A stretch of DNA of 56,199 bases from Paenisporosarcina macmurdoensis (GTDB lineage Bacteria; Bacillota; Bacilli; Bacillales_A; Planococcaceae), in contig NZ_JBHSRI010000011.1 in the NCBI RefSeq assembly GCF_042658845.1, forward strand, positions 1 to 56,199, read 5' to 3'. This document shows, in pieces, positions 41,176-50,220 of the stretch (positions are counted from its first letter, which is position 1; the number at the start of each line of letters is the position of its first letter). The translations under genes and the position numbers were made by a program. The notes below the pieces were generated by a model, which saw nothing but the letters and a program-made list of their open reading frames with translations, did not search any database and was not told where the DNA came from.

Positions 41176-41718
41176 ATGTTAGAAAAAGATATTCAAGAAG
41201 TATTGATTTCTGAAGAACAGCTACAAACAAAGATTCGTGAATTAGGAGAAGTGTTAACGGCTGATTACAACGATAAATTCCCACTCGCAATTGGCGTATT
41301 AAAAGGCGCTATGCCATTTATGGCAGATCTTATGAAACGTATGGATATTTACATGGAAATTGATTTCATGGACGTTTCAAGTTACGGAAATGCCACAGTT
41401 TCTTCAGGCGAAGTGAAAATTGTAAAAGATTTAAACACAAGTGTTGAGGGCCGTGACGTGTTGATTCTAGAAGATATTATCGACAGCGGGTTAACACTTA
41501 GCTATTTAGTGGACCTTTTTAAATACCGTAAAGCAAAATCGATTAAAGTCGTGACATTACTAGACAAACCAACGGGTCGTAAAGTAGATTTACAAGCTGA
41601 TTACGTTGGATTTATTGTGCCTGATGCTTTTGTTGTAGGGTACGGATTAGACTACATGGAAAAATATCGTAACTTACCTTATGTAGGCGTATTGAAGAAA
41701 GAAGTTTACTCGTTTTAA
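41176..41718 (+). CDS. hpt: Hypoxanthine-guanine phosphoribosyltransferase
   Basis: Salvages hypoxanthine and guanine to IMP and GMP with PRPP. The 180-residue enzyme has the PRPP-binding signature VLILEDIIDSGLTLSYL (about 94-110) and the base-specificity segment DYVGFIVPDAFVVGYGLDY near the C-terminus, plus the DVSSYG loop. ATG 41176 follows AAGGAGGAACC. The tilS-hpt-ftsH order is the conserved one; TilS and Hpt form a regulatory complex at ftsH in B. subtilis. Confidence 0.97.
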   Translation: MLEKDIQEVLISEEQLQTKIRELGEVLTADYNDKFPLAIGVLKGAMPFMADLMKRMDIYMEIDFMDVSSYGNATVSSGEVKIVKDLNTSVEGRDVLILEDIIDSGLTLSYLVDLFKYRKAKSIKVVTLLDKPTGRKVDLQADYVGFIVPDAFVVGYGLDYMEKYRNLPYVGVLKKEVYSF

Positions 41719-41760
41719 TAGAGTGGGTAGAATTTCTGACATAAATTAAAGAATAACGTG

Positions 41761-41797
41761 TAAAAGGCAAGGCATATCGTTGTACCCTTTTTTCTAC
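41761..41797 (+). terminator. Possible weak terminator between hpt and ftsH
   Basis: TAAAAGG...CCTTTTTT with an inner CAA/TTG and a large loop. The stem is poor, so read-through into ftsH is likely. Confidence 0.4.
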
Positions 41798-41849
41798 GTA
41801 TGATAAGATTATCAATAGTTTTTCTGTATATTTCTTGAGGGGGTTCATG

Positions 41850-43847
41850 ATGAATCGAATATTTCGATACACCATATTTTATTTATTAATTTTCCTCGTA
41901 ATTATTGGGATTTTTGGTACGTTTAACAGCGGGAAAGACCCAACCAAAGAAGTCAATTACGGCGAGTTTCTTACTGCGTTAGAAAGTGGCAAGGTTACTG
42001 AGTTCTCAATGCAACCAGATCAAGGGGTGTATGAAGTTCGAGGTAAAATGGAAGGTTATAAAAAAGACGAAGAGTTCATCACTGCCATTACGATGGATGA
42101 TCCTACAGTCTTAACGACCATTCGCGAAGCTGCCAAAACGAATGATGTAAAAGTTTTACCAGCACCTGAAACAAGCGGATGGGTGCAATTCTTTACCGGC
42201 TTAATTCCATTCATCATTATCTTTATCTTGTTCTTCTTCTTGTTGAACCAAGCTCAAGGTGGCGGTAATAAAGTAATGAGTTTCGGTAAGAGCAAAGCAA
42301 AATTATATGATAATGAAAAGAAAAAAGTTCGTTTTGACGATGTTGCTGGAGCAGACGAAGAGAAACAAGAACTTGTAGAAGTGGTTGAATTCTTAAAAGA
42401 CCCTCGCAAATTCGATGCCATTGGTGCTCGTATTCCTAAAGGGATTCTTCTAGTCGGTCCTCCAGGTACTGGTAAAACGTTGCTTGCTCGTGCTGTTGCA
42501 GGCGAATCAGGCGTTCCATTCTTCTCAATCAGTGGTTCAGACTTTGTTGAAATGTTTGTTGGGGTTGGTGCATCTCGTGTGCGTGACCTTTTCGAAAATG
42601 CAAAGAAAAATGCGCCATGTATCATTTTCATCGATGAAATTGATGCAGTTGGTCGTCAACGTGGAGCAGGTCTTGGTGGTGGACACGATGAGCGTGAACA
42701 AACCTTGAACCAATTACTTGTTGAAATGGATGGTTTCGGAGCGAACGAAGGTATTATTATCGTCGCAGCAACGAACCGACCAGATATTTTAGATCCAGCT
42801 CTTCTTCGTCCAGGTCGTTTTGACCGTCAAATCACGGTTGGTCGCCCAGACGTTAAAGGTCGTGAAGCTGTACTAAGAGTACACGCACGTAACAAACCTT
42901 TAGAAGATGAAGTAGATTTCAAAGCGATTGCACAACGTACTCCAGGATTTTCTGGTGCGGATTTAGAAAATCTTCTGAACGAAGCAGCTTTAGTTGCTGC
43001 TCGTAGTAACAAGAAGAAGATTGATATGCTAGATATTGATGAAGCGACTGACCGTGTCATTGCAGGTCCTGCTAAAACGGGTAAAGTCATTTCTAAAAAA
43101 GAACGTAATATTGTTGCCTACCACGAAGCGGGACACGTAGTAATTGGATTAACTTTAGATGATGCAGAAATTGTACATAAAGTAACCATCGTTCCACGTG
43201 GTCAAGCAGGCGGTTATGCGGTTATGTTACCAAAAGAAGATCGTTACTTTATGACTAAACCAGAGTTACTTGATAAAATTTCTGGTTTACTTGGTGGACG
43301 TGTAGCTGAGGATGTTGTCTTCGGTGAAGTCTCAACCGGTGCTCATAATGACTTCCAACGTGCGACGAGTATTGCTCGAAGCATGGTGACAGAATACGGA
43401 ATGAGCGATAAACTCGGACCGATGCAGTTTGGTCAAGCGCAAGGCGGTAACGTCTTCTTAGGTCGTGACTTTAACTCTGAACAAAACTATTCAGATGCGA
43501 TTGCTTACGAAATTGACCAAGAAATGCAAATTATGATTAAAGAGCAATACGCCCGTACAAAAGAAATTTTGACGGAAAAACGTGAATTGCTTGAGCTCAT
43601 TGCAACTACACTTCTTGAAGTGGAAACATTAGATGCTGGGCAAATTATGCACTTAAAAGAGCATGGTACTTTACCGGTTCGCCCGGTTAAGCAACCAATA
43701 CTTGAAGAAGCAGATGTGGCAACGGCAAAGGTTGACGAAGTAACACCAGATGTTACAGGCGCACCAAACGACCCATCTACAGCCAATTTACCGAAGGAAG
43801 AAACGACAGTTGAACCTTCGCGTGACATTAAAGAAGATCGTAAATAA
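41850..43847 (+). CDS. ftsH: ATP-dependent membrane zinc metalloprotease
   Basis: Hexameric membrane AAA+ protease that degrades misfolded membrane and regulatory proteins; in Bacillus it is needed for sporulation by removing Spo0E. Residues: helix 1 (about 5-23), extracytoplasmic domain (about 25-108), helix 2 (about 112-132), AAA+ core with GPPGTGKT at 203-210 and FIDEID, second region of homology ATNRPDILDPALLRPGRFD, and zinc motif HEAGH at 425-429. The C-terminal 60 residues are a variable acidic tail. Tandem ATGs at 41847 and 41850; the second is better spaced from GAGGGGG. Confidence 0.97.
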   Translation: MNRIFRYTIFYLLIFLVIIGIFGTFNSGKDPTKEVNYGEFLTALESGKVTEFSMQPDQGVYEVRGKMEGYKKDEEFITAITMDDPTVLTTIREAAKTNDVKVLPAPETSGWVQFFTGLIPFIIIFILFFFLLNQAQGGGNKVMSFGKSKAKLYDNEKKKVRFDDVAGADEEKQELVEVVEFLKDPRKFDAIGARIPKGILLVGPPGTGKTLLARAVAGESGVPFFSISGSDFVEMFVGVGASRVRDLFENAKKNAPCIIFIDEIDAVGRQRGAGLGGGHDEREQTLNQLLVEMDGFGANEGIIIVAATNRPDILDPALLRPGRFDRQITVGRPDVKGREAVLRVHARNKPLEDEVDFKAIAQRTPGFSGADLENLLNEAALVAARSNKKKIDMLDIDEATDRVIAGPAKTGKVISKKERNIVAYHEAGHVVIGLTLDDAEIVHKVTIVPRGQAGGYAVMLPKEDRYFMTKPELLDKISGLLGGRVAEDVVFGEVSTGAHNDFQRATSIARSMVTEYGMSDKLGPMQFGQAQGGNVFLGRDFNSEQNYSDAIAYEIDQEMQIMIKEQYARTKEILTEKRELLELIATTLLEVETLDAGQIMHLKEHGTLPVRPVKQPILEEADVATAKVDEVTPDVTGAPNDPSTANLPKEETTVEPSRDIKEDRK

Positions 43848-43859
43848 CGCATAATACAC

Positions 43860-43904
43860 AAAAAGCTGATTGACCTCCCTTTGCGGAAGTCAATCAGCTT
43901 TTTT
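43860..43904 (+). terminator. Terminator after ftsH
   Basis: AAAAGCTGATTGAC/GTCAATCAGCTTTT 14-bp stem followed by T run. Confidence 0.95.
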
Positions 43905-44047
43905 ATGCATAGATAATTGTGGTATGATGACTTACAGAAAAGCAGAGGTTTGAACTGGCTCTGGTAGACGCTGAAAAGTCTTGAAAGCCAGGATAGGCAG
44001 ACTGGCATGCAGAAGCAATCGATAAATAGAATTTGTGAGGTACAATA

Positions 44048-44812
44048 ATGATACTCGTTTTAGATACTGGAAATACGAATATTGTGCTGGGTGTTTATCA
44101 TTCAGATGAATTAATTCATCATTGGCGCATGGAAACCGATCGTTACAAAACGGAAGACGAATACGGCATGCAAGTTAAGTCCTTATTTACTCATGCGGGT
44201 ATCGAGTTTAGTCAAATTCATGGCATCATCATTTCGTCCGTTGTTCCGTCGATCATGTTCTCGTTAGAGCGCATGTGTCAAAAATACTTTGGCCTCAAAC
44301 CGCTTGTCGTTGGTCCGGGTGTAAAAACAGGGTTGAATATTAAATATGAAAACCCTCGCGAGGTTGGAGCTGACCGCATTGTCAACGCCGTGGCAGCGAT
44401 AGAAGAATATGGACCACCCCTTATTATTGTGGATTTTGGAACAGCCACAACCTATTGTTATATAAATGAAAAAGGTGAATATATGGGAGGCGCGATTGCT
44501 CCTGGTATTGGGATATCAACCGAAGCGTTATTTACTAAAGCATCCAAATTGCCACGAATTGAATTAACAAAACCAGAAAATGTAGTTGGAAAAAATACAG
44601 TTTCGGCTATGCAAGCTGGTATTGTTTATGGCTACGTCGGGCAAGTTGAAGGTATTGTATCGCGTATGAAAGCACAAAGTAAAGAGCAGCCAACGGTCAT
44701 TGCGACTGGTGGAATGGCTAATTTAATTGCGTCGGAATCGACAGTAATTGATAAAATTGATCCGTATTTAACTTTAAAAGGACTGCACATCATATACGAA
44801 CGTAACCAATAA
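44048..44812 (+). CDS. coaX: Type III pantothenate kinase
   Basis: First step of coenzyme A synthesis from pantothenate, ATP-dependent; the type III form has high Km for ATP and is not inhibited by CoA. The 254-residue ASKHA-fold protein starts with LVLDTGNTNIVLGVY (phosphate-binding loop, Asp6), and has GADRIVNAVAA and VDFGTATTYCYIN and GGAIAPGIGIS in order. ATG 44048 follows GTGAGGTAC. A TATGAT at 43923-43928 may be part of its promoter, but no -35 is evident. Confidence 0.96.
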   Translation: MILVLDTGNTNIVLGVYHSDELIHHWRMETDRYKTEDEYGMQVKSLFTHAGIEFSQIHGIIISSVVPSIMFSLERMCQKYFGLKPLVVGPGVKTGLNIKYENPREVGADRIVNAVAAIEEYGPPLIIVDFGTATTYCYINEKGEYMGGAIAPGIGISTEALFTKASKLPRIELTKPENVVGKNTVSAMQAGIVYGYVGQVEGIVSRMKAQSKEQPTVIATGGMANLIASESTVIDKIDPYLTLKGLHIIYERNQ

Positions 44813-44830
44813 GAAAAGAGGTACCAAAAA

Positions 44831-45712
44831 ATGAATGATTATTTAGTAAGAGCTTTAGCGTTTGATGGAAAAGTGAGAGCTTTTTCTGTCCGTACAACAG
44901 ATACAATAAGTGAAGCACAGCAGCGTCATGCAACATGGCCAACTGCATCAGCGGCACTCGGTCGATCGATGACTGCAGGTGTCATGATGGGTGCCATGTT
45001 AAAAGGTGAAGATAAACTGACGGTTAAGGTAGAAGGAAAAGGTCCAATTGGTGCCATTGTCGTCGATAGTAACTCAAAAGGAGAAGTACGTGGGTATGTT
45101 TCACAACCACAAACGCACTTTGATTTAAATGAACACGGCAAACTGGATGTGAAACGGGCTGTAGGAACTGATGGTATGTTGACGATTGTCAAAGATCTAG
45201 GCATGCGCGATTTCTTTACAGGGTCAGTACCGCTTGTATCAGGTGAATTAGGCGAAGATTTCACTTATTATTTTGCATCGTCTGAACAAGTTCCGTCTTC
45301 CGTGGGGTTAGGCGTGTTAGTTAATCCGGATAATACAATTTTGGCATCAGGCGGATTTATCATTCAGTTAATGCCAGGAATTGAAGATGACACAATTTCT
45401 ATTATTGAAGAAAAACTAAGCTCGATGGAGCCTGTTTCTACATTAATTGCAAAAGGGTTATCTCCTGAAGAATTATTGGAAGAAATTTTAGGTAAAGAAA
45501 ATGTCCGAGTACTAGATAAAATGCCGGTTTCATTTGAATGTAATTGTTCGAAGGACCGTTTTGGTACAGCGATTTTAGCGTTAGGTGCAGATGAAATCCA
45601 AGAAATGATTGACGATGACGGCAAAGCAGAAGCACAATGTCATTTCTGTATGGAAACATATGATTATTCTCAACAAGAACTGGAATCATATATAGATGAA
45701 ATCAAATCATAA
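44831..45712 (+). CDS. hslO: Redox-regulated chaperone Hsp33
   Basis: Holdase chaperone activated by oxidative unfolding. The 293-residue protein has the N-terminal substrate-binding domain (YLVRALAFDGKVRAF) and a C-terminal redox switch with four zinc-binding cysteines: CNC (about residues 237-239) and CHFC (about 270-273). Start ATG 44831 follows AAAGAGGTACC. The last 17 bases overlap yacD. In its usual place between coaX and yacD. Confidence 0.96.
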   Translation: MNDYLVRALAFDGKVRAFSVRTTDTISEAQQRHATWPTASAALGRSMTAGVMMGAMLKGEDKLTVKVEGKGPIGAIVVDSNSKGEVRGYVSQPQTHFDLNEHGKLDVKRAVGTDGMLTIVKDLGMRDFFTGSVPLVSGELGEDFTYYFASSEQVPSSVGLGVLVNPDNTILASGGFIIQLMPGIEDDTISIIEEKLSSMEPVSTLIAKGLSPEELLEEILGKENVRVLDKMPVSFECNCSKDRFGTAILALGADEIQEMIDDDGKAEAQCHFCMETYDYSQQELESYIDEIKS

Positions 45713-46634
45713 CCATATAGGTCGTTCTCATGATGAGCGACCTGCTCAGAAAAAATTGAAAACAAAGCCAGTTCTTATTGTGTTGGGTATATTATTGCTC
45801 GGCAACTTGTTGTGGTTCATCGCATGGTTGATTCCAAACGGACCAACTAATGAGAATGAAGTTGTAGCGTCAGTTGGGAAAGAGCAAATTTTCCGTGAAG
45901 ACTGGATGGTCGCGATGGAAGAGCAGTATGGAAAAGAGACACTACTTGAAATGGTAAACGCTCAAGTAATGAACACGGCTGCTAATAAATACGAAATAAA
46001 AGTAACGGATAAAGAAATAGATTTAGAACTTTCCTTAATCCGAACTGCTCAAGATAGTACGGGATCACAAGGTCAGTCTTTGAACAGTGAGATGCAACGT
46101 CAAAAAATACGCGGCCAATTAATACTAGACAAAGTGTTAACAAAAGACGTGGTGATTGAAGACGAGCAAATCAAAGCATTTTATAATGAAAACCAGGCTC
46201 TATACAATATTCCTACTACGTATCAAGCGAGTTTGATTGTTTTACAGACAATATCAGATGCGCAGGAGGCTGTAAATGAACTTGACAATGGTTCTTCATT
46301 TGATGTGTTAGCGCGTGAACGCTCAGTGGATACTTCTTCGGCAAGTCTTGGTGGGGATATCGGATTTATTTCGGAAGGTCAAGAGAATGTTGATGCTTCA
46401 GTTGTGGAAGCAGCTAGCAAACTAGAAGTAGACCAATGGAGTAGTCCCGTTTCACTGGCAGACGATCGATATGGTGTCGTTTATTTGAAAGATATTGCAG
46501 AAGGTCAAGAATTCACATATGAAGATGTCAAAAATCATATTAAGCGTGAATTGGCGTTGGAACAATTACCACAATCCGTTTCTCCAGAAGCATTTTGGAA
46601 TGAATTTGACACACAATGGTTTTATGGTGAATGA
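45696..46634 (+). CDS. yacD: Membrane-anchored PrsA-like peptidyl-prolyl isomerase (YacD)
   Basis: Extracytoplasmic protein of the parvulin/SurA class, probably a foldase for secreted proteins. 312 residues: short basic cytoplasmic start, membrane helix at about 28-46 (VLIVLGILLLGNLLWFIAWL), an N-terminal chaperone domain (EQYGKETLLEMVNAQV, DKEIDLELSLI) and a parvulin domain (about 165-260: YQASLIVLQT, LARERSVDTSSASLGGDIGF). Unlike PrsA it has no lipobox cysteine, so it stays as a membrane-anchored protein. The ATG lies within the end of hslO and no strong binding site is seen, so translational coupling is likely. Confidence 0.9.
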   Translation: MKSNHNHIGRSHDERPAQKKLKTKPVLIVLGILLLGNLLWFIAWLIPNGPTNENEVVASVGKEQIFREDWMVAMEEQYGKETLLEMVNAQVMNTAANKYEIKVTDKEIDLELSLIRTAQDSTGSQGQSLNSEMQRQKIRGQLILDKVLTKDVVIEDEQIKAFYNENQALYNIPTTYQASLIVLQTISDAQEAVNELDNGSSFDVLARERSVDTSSASLGGDIGFISEGQENVDASVVEAASKLEVDQWSSPVSLADDRYGVVYLKDIAEGQEFTYEDVKNHIKRELALEQLPQSVSPEAFWNEFDTQWFYGE

Positions 46635-46635
46635 C

Positions 46636-46996
46636 CCGAAATGCTGAAAACGCCACTCTAGCTCGACTCCATGAAATGTGGAACAGGCTACTCTAATCCG
46701 TCTCTGGCGCTGGAGCGACTGAATCGAAAACGTGTTTTCGAATGAAGGTGCGAAGCTTAAGAGTGGATTGGCCTGTGCAACTGGACATCGACGGTGGAAG
46801 AAACGAATCGAAAACCCGTTTTCGAATGAGTTTCTGAAGCGGAGGTGCGAGCTGGCGTTTGAAGCTGGACACCGAAATGCTGAAAACGCCACTCTAGCTC
46901 GACTCCGACGGTGGAAGAAACGAATCGAAAACCCGTTTTCGAATGAGTTTCTGAAGCGGAGGTGCGAGCTGGCGTTTGAAGCTAGACACCGAAATG
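46636..46996 (+). repeat. Cluster of three palindromic elements at 46.7 kb
   Basis: Three joined copies of the dispersed element: a diverged one (46636-46789), then two nearly identical ones offset by 117 bases (the block from 46790 repeats from 46907). The best copy folds as one long imperfect hairpin, 46887-46974: CGCC...AGCTCG with CGAGCTGGCG, ACTCCG with CGGAGGT, AGAAAC with GTTTCT, and the tip TCGAAAAC/GTTTTCGA. It starts two bases after the yacD stop and takes most of the yacD-cysK gap. Confidence 0.92.
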
Positions 46997-47063
46997 CTGA
47001 AAACACCCAAACGTTGGAATAATTCATAAAAATACGTGAAGTTACGTATGATAGCGGTATACC

Positions 47064-47101
47064 CAAGCAGTTTTCTGATTCGTTCAGGTGGCTGCTTTTT
47101 G
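47064..47101 (+). terminator. Hairpin with T run before cysK (terminator or attenuator)
   Basis: AAGCAG/CTGCTT outer and CTGA/TCAG inner stems followed by TTTTT. A TATGAT lies just upstream at 47047-47052 (weak -35 TTCATA at 47023). If that is a promoter, the hairpin would sit in the cysK leader; otherwise it ends the yacD/repeat transcript. Confidence 0.55.
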
Positions 47102-47180
47102 TTTGCGAAAAGTCAGAAAAATTGGTAGGATTAAGAGGATAAAAAAACCAATTGAACTACTAGGGATTAGGAGTGAGAAA

Positions 47181-48104
47181 ATGACGCGAGTAGGTAATTC
47201 AGTAGCAGATTTAGTAGGAAAAACACCGATTGTGAAATTAAACCGTCTGACAGGACCTGAAGATGCAGAGGTTTATTTAAAGTTAGAATTCTTCAACCCA
47301 AGTAGTAGTGTGAAAGATCGTATTGCTCTTTCAATGGTTGAAGCGGCTGAACGTGATGGAAAGTTAAAACAAGGTGATACGATTATTGAACCGACGAGCG
47401 GTAACACGGGAATAGGACTTGCAATGATCGCTGCAGCGAAAGGCTACAAATCTGTACTCGTTATGCCTGAAACGATGAGTATGGAGCGACGTAATTTGTT
47501 ACGTGCATATGGCGCAGAATTAGTGTTAACTCCTGGGCCAGACGGAATGAAGGGCGCTATAGCGAAAGCAACTGAACTAGCAGAAGAAAAAGGCTGGTAT
47601 ATGCCTCAACAATTTAACAATTTAGCAAATCCAGAAGTACATCGTTTAACAACTGGACCGGAAATTGTAGAAGCGATGGATCAACTAGATGCTTTTATTT
47701 CAGGTATTGGTACAGGTGGAACGATAACGGGTGCTGGCGAAGTATTGAAAAAGCACTTCCCAGGCATTGAAATTGTAGCAGTTGAGCCAAAAGATTCGGC
47801 TATTTTATCAGGTGGTCAACCAGGACCTCATAAAATCCAAGGAATTGGAGCCGGTTTTGTGCCTGAAGTGTTGAACACTGACATTTACGATAGCATCATT
47901 CAAGTGTCGAATGAAGAAGCATATGAAACAGCACGAAAAGTAGCACGTGAAGAAGGCATTCTTGGTGGTGTTTCGTCAGGAGCCGCTGTGCATGCTGCAT
48001 TAGAAGTAGCGCGCAGACTGGGTAAAGGCAAAAAAGTTTTAGCTATTCTTCCTTCAAATGGAGAGCGCTATTTAAGTACACCACTGTATCAATTTGATGA
48101 CTAA
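47181..48104 (+). CDS. cysK: Cysteine synthase A (O-acetylserine sulfhydrylase)
   Basis: Makes cysteine from O-acetylserine and sulfide, PLP-dependent. From ATG 47181, after TAGGAGTGAG, it has 307 residues. The PLP lysine is K45 in SSSVKDRIA, the substrate loop TSGNTGIG is at about 74-81, and the phosphate-binding GTGGTITG at about 178-185. The frame is open back to 47088, but that stretch overlaps the hairpin and has no homology. CymR control is known in B. subtilis; I could not identify a CymR box here with confidence. Confidence 0.96.
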   Translation: MTRVGNSVADLVGKTPIVKLNRLTGPEDAEVYLKLEFFNPSSSVKDRIALSMVEAAERDGKLKQGDTIIEPTSGNTGIGLAMIAAAKGYKSVLVMPETMSMERRNLLRAYGAELVLTPGPDGMKGAIAKATELAEEKGWYMPQQFNNLANPEVHRLTTGPEIVEAMDQLDAFISGIGTGGTITGAGEVLKKHFPGIEIVAVEPKDSAILSGGQPGPHKIQGIGAGFVPEVLNTDIYDSIIQVSNEEAYETARKVAREEGILGGVSSGAAVHAALEVARRLGKGKKVLAILPSNGERYLSTPLYQFDD

Positions 48105-48117
48105 CCATACTAGATGA

Positions 48118-48146
48118 AGAGAGAGCGGAGACGTTCTCTCTTTTTT
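48118..48146 (+). terminator. Terminator after cysK
   Basis: AGAGAGAGCG/CGTTCTCTCT 10-bp stem, GAGA loop, six T. Confidence 0.93.
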
Positions 48147-48211
48147 GTGGCGTTTAACTAGTCATTCACGATAAGATGAAAGCGAGAATTGTTTTCAGGG
48201 GGAGAATGGAC

Positions 48212-49630
48212 ATGCGTGATGTTCAATTACATACAACAAAGATTTCATTAAATAAAGATGAATTTTATTATGCTTATAAAGAGTTAAGTCAATTTGAAAC
48301 TCACCACATCTTGATGGAAAGTGGACGTGGGGGACAATTCAGTGTGGCGGCATGGAATCCATTAGCCATTATCGAATCAACAGAAAGTGGCTTGCGTATT
48401 AAGTGGCGTGATGGAAAAGTAGAAGAAAGACACGGCGAAGCTCTGCAATTAGTCGAAAAGTTAGTGGAAGAATATCAATTTGCACATATCGCAGATTTAC
48501 CAGATTTCCAAGGCGGTGCGGCAGGGTTCATTACGTACGACTATGCTCGACAAATTGAAACGATGCCTAACGATACGGAAGATGATATGCATATTCCTGA
48601 CTTGTTTTTCTACTTGCTTGATCAATGGGCAGTTTTAGACATTGACAAAGAACAAGTGCATATCATGCATATATCGACAGCTGATGTTGATTTGCCAGCC
48701 GAAAGTGAAAAATGGAGACAAGCTGCTAAGAAAGGTTTAGAGACTCGAGTGTTTACCGCGGGCGGTGCGACAGAAGTGCCTGACGACCAGACTGAGCTAC
48801 ATGTCTCGATGACTGGGGACGTTTTTGAAGAAGCGGTGCGTAGCATTCAGGCGTATATTAGCCAAGGGGATGTGTTCCAAGTAAACTTGTCCGTCCGTCA
48901 ATCGAAGGAGCTAAGCGTTTCTCCAGTGACGTATTATGAAGCTTTGCGTTCGTTTAATCCTTCGCCTTACATGGCATTTATTCAATCTCCGGAGTTTGCA
49001 GTTGTGTCAGGTTCACCTGAGTTACTAGTGAAGAAAAAAGGCGACGAATTATCGACTCGTCCAATCGCTGGTACACGTCCTCGCGGGGAAAATGAACAGG
49101 AAGATGAGCGTCTTGCCAAAGAATTAATTGATAATGAAAAAGAACGCGCAGAACATGTCATGTTGGTTGATTTAGAACGCAATGATTTAGGGCGTGTTTC
49201 GGCGTATGGTTCTGTTGAAGTAAATGAATTCATGGTTATCGAAAAATATTCACACGTCATGCATATTGTGTCAAACGTTAGAGGAACACTAGCTGCAGAT
49301 ACGTCGAACGCTGAAGTTATTCGCGCGGTGTTTCCTGGGGGAACCATTACAGGAGCGCCGAAAATCCGAACAATGGAAATTATTGAAGAACTTGAACCGG
49401 TCAGACGTGGTTTATATACAGGTTCAATCGGTTGGCTCGGTTACACAGGCGATTTGGAATTCAATATCGTTATTCGTACAGCGTTTGTAAAAGACGGAAT
49501 CGCACATATTCAAGCAGGAGCGGGTATTGTTATTGACTCCAGTCCGGAAAATGAGTACATCGAATCGTTAAATAAAGCAAAAGCACTGTGGCAAGCAAAA
49601 TCAATGGCGGAGGGAGTGGGGAACAAATGA
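48212..49630 (+). CDS. pabB: Aminodeoxychorismate synthase, component I
   Basis: Converts chorismate plus ammonia (from PabA) to 4-amino-4-deoxychorismate, first step to p-aminobenzoate for folate. From ATG 48212, seven bases after GGGGGAG, it has 472 residues, normal length. The chorismate-binding C-terminal domain shows YISQGDVFQVNLSVRQ, RPIAGTRPRG, the EHVMLVDLERNDLGRV block and PGGTITGAPKIRTMEII. Upstream in-frame ATGs (48176, 48206) are too far from or inside the binding site. It begins the pab-fol operon and overlaps pabA by four bases. Confidence 0.95.
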   Translation: MRDVQLHTTKISLNKDEFYYAYKELSQFETHHILMESGRGGQFSVAAWNPLAIIESTESGLRIKWRDGKVEERHGEALQLVEKLVEEYQFAHIADLPDFQGGAAGFITYDYARQIETMPNDTEDDMHIPDLFFYLLDQWAVLDIDKEQVHIMHISTADVDLPAESEKWRQAAKKGLETRVFTAGGATEVPDDQTELHVSMTGDVFEEAVRSIQAYISQGDVFQVNLSVRQSKELSVSPVTYYEALRSFNPSPYMAFIQSPEFAVVSGSPELLVKKKGDELSTRPIAGTRPRGENEQEDERLAKELIDNEKERAEHVMLVDLERNDLGRVSAYGSVEVNEFMVIEKYSHVMHIVSNVRGTLAADTSNAEVIRAVFPGGTITGAPKIRTMEIIEELEPVRRGLYTGSIGWLGYTGDLEFNIVIRTAFVKDGIAHIQAGAGIVIDSSPENEYIESLNKAKALWQAKSMAEGVGNK

Positions 49631-50220
49631 TTTTAATGATCGATAACTACGATTCATTTACCTATAACTTAGTTCAATATTTTGGTGAACTTGGAAAAGA
49701 CTTAGTCGTTAAGCGCAATGATGAATTGACGATTGCTAATATTGAATCGTTAAAACCTGAAATGATTGTTGTTTCTCCAGGACCTTGTACGCCGAATGAT
49801 GCAGGCATCAGCCTAAATGTTATCACTCACTTTGCCGGAAAGATTCCGATTTTTGGTGTCTGTCTGGGTCATCAATCGATTGGACAAGCATTCGGTGGGA
49901 ACGTTATTCGAGCGGAGCGCTTAATGCATGGCAAAACATCGCCGGTTCATCACGATGGAAAAGGTGTAAATACAGGAATGCCCAACCCATTTCAAGCAAC
50001 TCGTTATCATTCGTTAATTGTTGAAAAAGAATCGTTTCCCGATTGTTTAGAAGTGACGTCTTGGACCGCTGAAGGCGAGATCATGGGTCTTCGTCATCGG
50101 GAGTTTGCTATTGAAGGCGTTCAGTATCATCCTGAATCAATCATGACTGAAGAAGGCAAACAGTTACTTCGTAATTTTATTCAGACGTATTGCCAGCCGG
50201 CGAAGAAGCAGGAAGTGTAA
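49627..50220 (+). CDS. pabA: Aminodeoxychorismate/anthranilate synthase glutamine amidotransferase
   Basis: Releases ammonia from glutamine for PabB; in Bacilli it also commonly serves anthranilate synthase (TrpG function). Class I amidotransferase of 197 residues: IDNYDSFTYNLVQYF at the start, nucleophile cysteine in GVCLGHQSIGQ (about residue 80) and the His-Glu pair in VQYHPESIMTE (about 170). The binding site GGAGGGAGTGGGG is very strong. There is no GAG/UAG triplet array here, so TRAP control as in B. subtilis is not evident. It ends with TAATG coupling to pabC. Confidence 0.96.
   Translation: MILMIDNYDSFTYNLVQYFGELGKDLVVKRNDELTIANIESLKPEMIVVSPGPCTPNDAGISLNVITHFAGKIPIFGVCLGHQSIGQAFGGNVIRAERLMHGKTSPVHHDGKGVNTGMPNPFQATRYHSLIVEKESFPDCLEVTSWTAEGEIMGLRHREFAIEGVQYHPESIMTEEGKQLLRNFIQTYCQPAKKQEV

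Noticed and set aside
43930..44040. Another copy of the palindromic element before coaX
   Set aside because: A few shared words (GACGCTGAAAAG, CTGGC) but no paired arms; similarity is too short to include.
46566..47066. Long open frames on both strands through the palindromic repeat cluster
   Set aside because: Created by the repeated GC-rich arms; they translate the same segment several times and include the end of yacD.
49600..49626. TRAP binding site at pabA
   Set aside because: Only a strong purine-rich ribosome binding site is present, not a run of spaced GAG/UAG triplets.
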